From Bryocella elongata (lineage in GTDB: Bacteria; Acidobacteriota; Terriglobia; Terriglobales; Acidobacteriaceae): a stretch of DNA of 64,000 nt. The notes beneath the pieces were generated by a model, which made no database searches, was not told the origin of the DNA, and saw only the letters and a program-made list of their open reading frames with translations. Positions within the stretch are counted from its first letter, which is position 1; the number at the start of each line of letters is the position of its first letter. This document shows positions 59,407 through 64,000 of this stretch, piece by piece. The stretch covers positions 248,001 through 312,000 of the forward strand of contig NZ_FNVA01000003.1 of NCBI RefSeq assembly GCF_900108185.1, written 5' to 3'. The translations under genes and the position numbers were made by a program.

Positions 59407-60555
59407 TCAGGGCTGAGTCGCGATCATGGCTGCGAGCAGCTTCGTGCGTTCCTCAAGATGCGAGAGGACGATGTGCTCGTGGTTGGCGTGGGCACCGGCG
59501 CCGATGGCTCCCATGCCATCGAGGGTGGGCACGCCGACTGCGGCGGTGAAGTTGCCATCTGAGCCGCCACCGGTGGCGGCTTCGTCGAGAGCAAAGCCGA
59601 TCTCGGCAGCGAGTTTGCGAGCGCGCTTGAAGAGGGCGATGGTGCCGGCTTTGCGCTCCATGGGCGGGCGATTGATGCCGCCGGTGATGGTCAGCTTGCA
59701 GAGCTTGTCGGCGGGCTTGAGCGCGCGGATGGCGCGGTCGATGGTGGCGGCCTGGCGCATGGTAACGACGCGGACGTCGACCTCGGCCGTGCATTCTGCG
59801 GCGACGACGTTGCTCTTGGTGCCACCCTGGATGACGCCGACGTTGACGGTGAGTCCGTGTGCGGGGTCGCTCAAGCCGGTGATCTTTGCGATGAGGCGGG
59901 CCATCTCGTGGATGGCGGAGTGGCCCTTTTCGGGCTCGACGCCGGCGTGGGCGCTGACGCCTTCGACGCGGAGGTCGTAGTGGCCGACGCCCTTGCGGGC
60001 GGTCTTGTACGCGAGGCCCTGCGCGGGTTCGAGGACGAAGACGGCGGAGCTGGCGAGCGCAAGCTTTTCCGTGATGGGGCGCGAGATGGGACTGCCGATT
60101 TCTTCTTCGGAGACGAGCAGCAGCGTGACAGGGCGCAGCCGGCGGGAGTTCGTGAGGGAGGCGATTGCCTCGAAGGCCATGGAGACGCCCACCTTCATGT
60201 CGAGGGTGCCGGGGCCGTACAGTTTGCCGTCTACTTCGCGGAGGGGCATCTTCGCGAGCGTGCCGTGCGGCCAGACGGTGTCGAGGTGGCCGAGTAGCAG
60301 GACGGGCTTCACGCCGCGGCGGTGGCCGAAGCGGAGTTCGAGGACGTTGCCATAGCGCTTCTGGCGATGGATCTTCACGCTCCCGCCGAGTGCTGTGGCC
60401 ATTTCGGCGGCAACGGTCATGCAGCGATCGACGGCGGCCTTGTCGTCGCTGGGAGACTCGACCTCGACCAGCTTGCGAACCCGGGCGAGCAGGCGGGCGC
60501 TATCAACGAGCGGAATCGAAAGATCGGCGGCACGACTGTTAGTGATTCTGGTCAC
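59407..60555 (-). CDS. M20 family metallopeptidase (glutamate-carboxypeptidase type)
   Basis: 382-residue zinc peptidase of the M20 family. The zinc motifs are GHLDTVWPHGT and GPGTLDMKVG; the catalytic Glu pair is in SEEEIGS; a lid/dimerisation domain lies at about 190-300 (HYDLRVEGVSAHAGVEPEKGHSAIHEMARLI); and the last His is in AGAHANHEH. This resembles carboxypeptidase G2-like enzymes that remove C-terminal Glu, but the substrate is inferred. GTG start, TAAACT exactly 6 bases upstream. Confidence 0.92.
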   Translation of the reverse strand: MTRITNSRAADLSIPLVDSARLLARVRKLVEVESPSDDKAAVDRCMTVAAEMATALGGSVKIHRQKRYGNVLELRFGHRRGVKPVLLLGHLDTVWPHGTLAKMPLREVDGKLYGPGTLDMKVGVSMAFEAIASLTNSRRLRPVTLLLVSEEEIGSPISRPITEKLALASSAVFVLEPAQGLAYKTARKGVGHYDLRVEGVSAHAGVEPEKGHSAIHEMARLIAKITGLSDPAHGLTVNVGVIQGGTKSNVVAAECTAEVDVRVVTMRQAATIDRAIRALKPADKLCKLTITGGINRPPMERKAGTIALFKRARKLAAEIGFALDEAATGGGSDGNFTAAVGVPTLDGMGAIGAGAHANHEHIVLSHLEERTKLLAAMIATQP

Positions 60556-60561
60556 CAGAAA

Positions 60562-60567
60562 AGTTTA
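60562..60567 (-). promoter_or_regulatory. -10-like element TAAACT, 6 bases before M20 peptidase GTG
   Basis: Same hexamer and spacing as in front of ruvA. Confidence 0.45.
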
Positions 60568-60755
60568 CGCCGCCAGCGATTCGAGAAAGGAAACCATCGT
60601 CAAAATGTTGAAAGCCAGTGGGTTACTAGCCATTCGGTGGCATATCAGATGGCCAGCGCGGGAGTGGGCTTCGAAGGCACTGTGGTAAATCTGCCACAGC
60701 CGCCGCTAACCCGACGGGTATACGCTGATTTTGCTTTCCGGAAGGGCACGACCAC

Positions 60756-61679
60756 CTGGCAACGGATCCACAATTCGAGCAGACCATCGAATCGCCCGTG
60801 GAGTTTGGTGGCGTGGGGTTGCATTCCGGCGTTCAGGTGCGGATGAAGCTGATCCCCGCGCCGGCTGGATCGGGCGTGGTGTTTCGGCGTTCCGACCTGG
60901 ACGGGTTTGAGATTCCGGCGAACGGCCGCAACGTGGCGAAGGTCAGCTATGCGACGTCGCTGATGCGACAGGGCGTGCTGATCTCGACCACCGAGCATTT
61001 GCTTTCCGCGCTGATCGGACTGGGCGTCGACAACCTGATCATCGAGATCGACAACCTGGAGGTGCCGATCCTGGATGGCAGCGCGAGGCCTTACGTTGAA
61101 GGCATCCTGAGGGTCGGCCTGAAGCGGCAACGGCGGAAGCGCGAGTATATTCGCATCCTCCGCGAGGTTGAGGTGCGCGACGGGTCGAAGTTCATCGGGG
61201 TGTATCCCGGGGAGGGGTATTCGATCGACTACTCGATCGACTTTCCGGCGCCGATCGGGCGGGACAACCTGCGCTGCGATCTGGAAGCCGGGGACTATGC
61301 GCAATGGATCGCACCGGCGCGGACGTTCGGCTTCAAGGAAGATGAGCCGATGCTGCGGAACATGGGCTTGATTCGCGGTGTGTCGGAGGAGAGCGCGATC
61401 ATCCTGACGCGCGAGGCGGTGGTGAACGGGCCACTGCGGTTTCCGGATGAGTTTGTGCGGCACAAGGTGCTGGACCTGATTGGCGATCTCGCACTCGCGG
61501 GACGGCAGATCTGGGGCCGCGTGGTGGCGGAGCGCGCAGGCCACGCGATGCACACGGCGCTGGTGCAGCGGCTGCTGCGCGATCGTTCGGCGTGGGAGCT
61601 GGCGCATCGCCCGATGCCGGAAAAGAGCGTCGCGCTCGAGGCGTCAACGACACCGGCCCTGACGTTGTCGCATGCCTGA
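60756..61679 (+). CDS. lpxC: UDP-3-O-acyl-N-acetylglucosamine deacetylase
   Basis: Zinc enzyme for the committed step of lipid A synthesis. Family blocks: EQTIESPVEFGGVGLHSG, TTEHLLSALIGLGVDNL (zinc His), LDGSARPYVE, FPDEFVRHKVLDLIGDLAL (HKxxDxxGD with zinc His and Asp), and HAMHTALVQ. The conserved N-terminal EQTIESPVEF lies upstream of the first standard start codon in frame (GTG at 60798); the only candidate before it is CTG at 60756, 9 bases after GGAAGGG. I therefore take CTG. A TATACG box is at 60719. folK overlaps its 3' end by 8 bases. Confidence 0.9.
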   Translation: MATDPQFEQTIESPVEFGGVGLHSGVQVRMKLIPAPAGSGVVFRRSDLDGFEIPANGRNVAKVSYATSLMRQGVLISTTEHLLSALIGLGVDNLIIEIDNLEVPILDGSARPYVEGILRVGLKRQRRKREYIRILREVEVRDGSKFIGVYPGEGYSIDYSIDFPAPIGRDNLRCDLEAGDYAQWIAPARTFGFKEDEPMLRNMGLIRGVSEESAIILTREAVVNGPLRFPDEFVRHKVLDLIGDLALAGRQIWGRVVAERAGHAMHTALVQRLLRDRSAWELAHRPMPEKSVALEASTTPALTLSHA

Positions 61680-62163
61680 AGGATCGACGCGAGAGATTGC
61701 CCTGGCTGCGATTGGGATGGGCTCCAACCTATCTTCGCGATACGGAAGTCCTGAGGAAAATGTGTGGGAAGCGGTGCGCCGTCTTGGGGCGTTGGGCGTC
61801 GTGCTGCGCGTGGCGACGCTGCGCGTGACAGAGCCCGTCGGATATGTGGATCAGCCCAAGTTTGTGAATACCGCGGCGGTCGTGGAGACGCGTCTGGAGC
61901 CGTTGGAGCTGCTGCGTGGCCTGATGGGGATCGAGCACGAGATGGGGCGCGATCGCGCTGTGGCGCCCCCGAAGGGGCCGCGGGTGATCGACCTGGACCT
62001 GCTGCTGTATGGGCAGTGCGTGATGGAAGAGCCGGAGCTTACGCTGCCGCATCCGGCGATGCATGAGCGCAGGTTCGTTCTGGAGCCTCTCGCGGAGATC
62101 GCCCCGGAGATGATGCACCCGGTGCTGGGCCGGACGGTGGAAGAGTTATGGATCGGGCTGTGA
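61672..62163 (+). CDS. folK: 2-amino-4-hydroxy-6-hydroxymethyldihydropteridine pyrophosphokinase
   Basis: Activates hydroxymethyldihydropterin with ATP in folate synthesis. 163 residues: AAIGMGSNLSSRYGSPEENV, FVNTAAVVETRLEPLELL, IEHEMGRDR, PPKGPRVIDLDLLLYG (the Asp pair binding magnesium), LTLPHPAMHERRFVLEPL. Its ATG overlaps the end of lpxC by 8 bases, indicating coupling. Together with the distant folC it covers two folate steps in this window. Confidence 0.95.
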   Translation: MPEGSTREIALAAIGMGSNLSSRYGSPEENVWEAVRRLGALGVVLRVATLRVTEPVGYVDQPKFVNTAAVVETRLEPLELLRGLMGIEHEMGRDRAVAPPKGPRVIDLDLLLYGQCVMEEPELTLPHPAMHERRFVLEPLAEIAPEMMHPVLGRTVEELWIGL

Positions 62164-62187
62164 GTTGCGATCTGTGAGCGTCGGGTT

Positions 62188-62565
62188 TCAGTAGAGCGTG
62201 ACGATGCTCTCGGTCTCTTTCGAGCGATAGGTGACGGCTTTGGGGGTCATGTCCTCGACCGTCAGGTCCCAGGCTGCGCTAAGGGTGGCCTGGTCGGCGT
62301 CGGTGAGACAGACGATGTAGTGCAGGCAGTGCAGTTCCTTGGGCAGGCCAGCGTGGTTGCCATGCTGGATAAGCAGCACGTACATGGGGGAGTGGTCGTT
62401 CTCGATGAGAACGTCGCTCGCGTAGTTGATGTAGACCTGCGCGCCCTGCTCGGCGACACCGTTATGTTGCACGCTTGCGAGGGGATCGCGTACGAAGAGC
62501 CGAAGGCGGGCATAGAGTGCAAACGCCACGAAGCCGACGATCAGCAGCAGCACGACCTTCTTCAT
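62188..62565 (-). CDS. small membrane-anchored protein of unknown function
   Basis: 125 residues. One N-terminal transmembrane helix (MKKVVLLLIVGFVAFALYA) and an extracytoplasmic domain with VYINYASDVLIEND, PMYVLLIQHGNH, HCLHYIVCLTDADQ and VEDMTPKAVTYRSK. No family recognised. Its start overlaps the stop of the FAD oxidoreductase by 4 bases (ATGA), so the two are probably translationally coupled and may work together at the membrane. Confidence 0.65.
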   Translation of the reverse strand: MKKVVLLLIVGFVAFALYARLRLFVRDPLASVQHNGVAEQGAQVYINYASDVLIENDHSPMYVLLIQHGNHAGLPKELHCLHYIVCLTDADQATLSAAWDLTVEDMTPKAVTYRSKETESIVTLY

Positions 62566-64000
62566 GACTTCTTCTCCTCGTGGTACTCCTGCTCGGTGTT
62601 GATGGACCAGAGTGAAGCTTTGTCGACGTGCCCGGCGGCCAGGCCATCGACGACGGCCATGGCGGTGAGCATCGAGTGGTCCTGGTTGTTGTACTTATGC
62701 ATACCGTTGCGGCCGACCAGGAAGAGGTTGTCGAAGCTGTCGGTAAAGCTGCGGAGTTCGTCGAAGCGCTCGTAGGTGCCGAAGTAAGCGGGGTAGGTCT
62801 TGGGGACGCGAACGACGTGTGCGTCGAGGACCTCAGACGTGCGTAGGATACCGATCTTTTCGAGTTCCGCAGCGGCAAACTTCTTCAAATCCTCATCCGG
62901 CATGGACCAAAGCGGATCGCTCTCGTAGCAGAAGTATTCGAGTCCGATCCAGACCTTGGAGGGGTCGGAGACCATGTAGGGGCTCCAGTTGTTGAAGATC
63001 TGGAGGCGGCCGATCTGGACGTCGGGCTCCTGGATGTAGATCCAGGTGTCCTTAATCAAACGCGACTCGCCGAGGGAGGCGTCGGGGTCTTCTACGTCGA
63101 GCTTGTTGGCGAGGACGCCGACGGTGATGAAGTCGCGGTATTGGAGGCCTTCGGAGACCTCGCGGACGTTGTCCGGCACGGGGGAGCGCATGGCGCGGAC
63201 GAGGTCGCGCATGGGCATGGTGGAGAAGAAGTAGTCGCCTTCGAAGCGTCGTCGCTCGCCTGTATCGCTGAGGGCTTCAACGGCGACGACGTGAGTCCCT
63301 TCGACTTCGATCGCGTCGACGGTCCAGCCCATATGGATCTCGCCGCCCTTGGCGACGATCTGATCGGCGACGTGCTCCCATAGCTGGCCGGGGCCGAACT
63401 TGGGGTAGAGAAAGCGCTCGATCAGCGAGGTGTCAGTGCCTTTCTGTGAGAGGTCTCCGGAGTTCGCCGGCGCGGAGCTGAAGGCCTTCTTGACGAAGTG
63501 CTTGAGCGCGGTGGTGAGGGACAGGCCCTTGATGCGCTGTGCGCCCCACTCGGCGGAGATCTGGTCGCAGGGCACGCCCCAGACCTTCTCGGTGTAGCTC
63601 TTGAAGAAGGTGAGGTAGAGCTCTTTGCCAAAGCGATTGATGAGGAAGTCTTCGAGGGACTTCTCGTTCTTGATGGGGAAGAGGCGCGAGCTGATGTAGC
63701 TGATGCCGATGCGCGTCATGCGGGCAGGGCCGAGGTTCTCGATGGTGCTTTTGGAGAGCTTGATGGGGTAGTCGAAGAAGCGTCGCAGGTAGTAGATGCG
63801 GCTCTTGCGCGGGCGCACGAGCATGACGAGATCGTCGGAGGGCTTCGCGGTATCGACGGGTGCGACCACGGGAACGATGTGGCCGGTTGGCTCGACTTCG
63901 TCATCGAGGTGCTCGGCAGCGTGAGGTTGCAGCGGTCCCATGCCGCGCAGGGGCGGCTCGTTGGGCACATCGGCGGGCACAGGGACGACGCGCTGCTTGC
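62562..64000 (-). CDS. FAD/NAD(P)-dependent oxidoreductase, UDP-galactopyranose-mutase-like or protoporphyrinogen-oxidase-like (N-terminus outside window)
   Basis: The frame stays open to base 64000, so the FAD-binding N-terminus (GxGxxG) is not visible. At least 479 residues are here. Blocks such as MLVRPRKSRIYYLRRFFDYPIKL, FGKELYLTFFKSYTEKVWGVPCDQISAEWGAQRI, GPGQLWEHVADQIVAKGGEIHMG, FFSTMPMRDLVRAM, and the C-terminal FLVGRNGMHKYNNQDHSMLTAM are typical of the amine-oxidase/UDP-galactopyranose-mutase-like flavoprotein group. GRNGMHKYNNQDHSMLTA probably contacts the flavin. Substrate unknown; a role in sugar or envelope metabolism is possible. Confidence 0.85.
   Translation of the reverse strand, partial: KQRVVPVPADVPNEPPLRGMGPLQPHAAEHLDDEVEPTGHIVPVVAPVDTAKPSDDLVMLVRPRKSRIYYLRRFFDYPIKLSKSTIENLGPARMTRIGISYISSRLFPIKNEKSLEDFLINRFGKELYLTFFKSYTEKVWGVPCDQISAEWGAQRIKGLSLTTALKHFVKKAFSSAPANSGDLSQKGTDTSLIERFLYPKFGPGQLWEHVADQIVAKGGEIHMGWTVDAIEVEGTHVVAVEALSDTGERRRFEGDYFFSTMPMRDLVRAMRSPVPDNVREVSEGLQYRDFITVGVLANKLDVEDPDASLGESRLIKDTWIYIQEPDVQIGRLQIFNNWSPYMVSDPSKVWIGLEYFCYESDPLWSMPDEDLKKFAAAELEKIGILRTSEVLDAHVVRVPKTYPAYFGTYERFDELRSFTDSFDNLFLVGRNGMHKYNNQDHSMLTAMAVVDGLAAGHVDKASLWSINTEQEYHEEKKS

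Noticed and set aside
1-64000. tRNA genes, CRISPR arrays, transposases or phage genes
   Set aside because: No T-loop-type GTTCGAATCC sequence, regular spacer array, or transposase/integrase protein was seen. A tRNAscan-type search would be decisive.

Overview
The window looks like the origin-proximal part of a chromosome from a member of the Acidobacteriota (Acidobacteriaceae-like: Granulicella, Edaphobacter or Terriglobus type). This is inferred from the high GC content, two very long Oar-like TonB-dependent receptors with an N-terminal carboxypeptidase-regulatory-like domain, a TIGR03435-type protein (a family largely confined to this phylum), lipoproteins built from putative Ig repeats, and short hairpin repeats between genes. 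No rRNA, tRNA, CRISPR array, insertion sequence or prophage could be recognised.

Layout. 1-6452: two TonB-dependent receptor genes on the minus strand, the first cut by the window edge. 6808-13240: cobO, mnmE, then parB, parA, three parS sites, a small secreted protein, rsmG and a PuuD-like hydrolase. 13596-19436: a giant Ig-repeat lipoprotein with a glycosidase domain, followed by an isolated TadG/TadE/TadE operon. 19492-27255: a membrane methyltransferase, HU, DUF2461, a lytic-transglycosylase-like protein coupled to a small lipoprotein, an M28 peptidase and unknown genes. 27269-33233: ruvA, a small membrane protein, plsC, folC, an LCMT-type methyltransferase, a BrnT/BrnA-like toxin-antitoxin pair and accD. 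33352-40852: chrA, thrS, two SRPBCC paralogues either side of a secreted Gfo/Idh/MocA protein, and an MDR oxidoreductase. 41047-48852: dnaA, divergent from rpmH-rnpA-yidD-yidC-jag, and then dnaN. 49052-64000: a TIGR03435 protein, membrane proteins, ruvX, greA, an MFS exporter, a CDP-alcohol phosphatidyltransferase, an endonuclease-III-like protein, a mutarotase, maf, an M20 peptidase, lpxC-folK, and the C-terminal part of a FAD-dependent oxidoreductase.

How the genes work together. Replication start and chromosome segregation (dnaA, dnaN, parAB, parS, HU), protein membrane insertion and RNA processing (yidC, yidD, rnpA, rpmH, jag) and tRNA/rRNA modification (mnmE, rsmG) make up the classic origin neighbourhood. 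Here dnaA and dnaN are split by about 5 kb and point in opposite directions. Envelope functions (lpxC, plsC, accD, the phosphatidyltransferase, TonB receptors) are scattered through it.

The most interesting cross-cutting signal is a -10-like TANNNT hexamer that sits exactly 6 bases before the start codon of at least nine unrelated genes (a tenth has CATAAT), with several more at 7-9 bases. This suggests that leaderless transcription is common in this genome. Other leads are a lytic-transglycosylase/lipoprotein pair resembling an effector and its immunity protein, a Jag protein that has lost its KH GxxG loop and gained an RGG tail, an lpxC without a standard start codon, an Nth-like protein lacking the catalytic lysine, and two families of hairpin repeats with compensatory stem changes.
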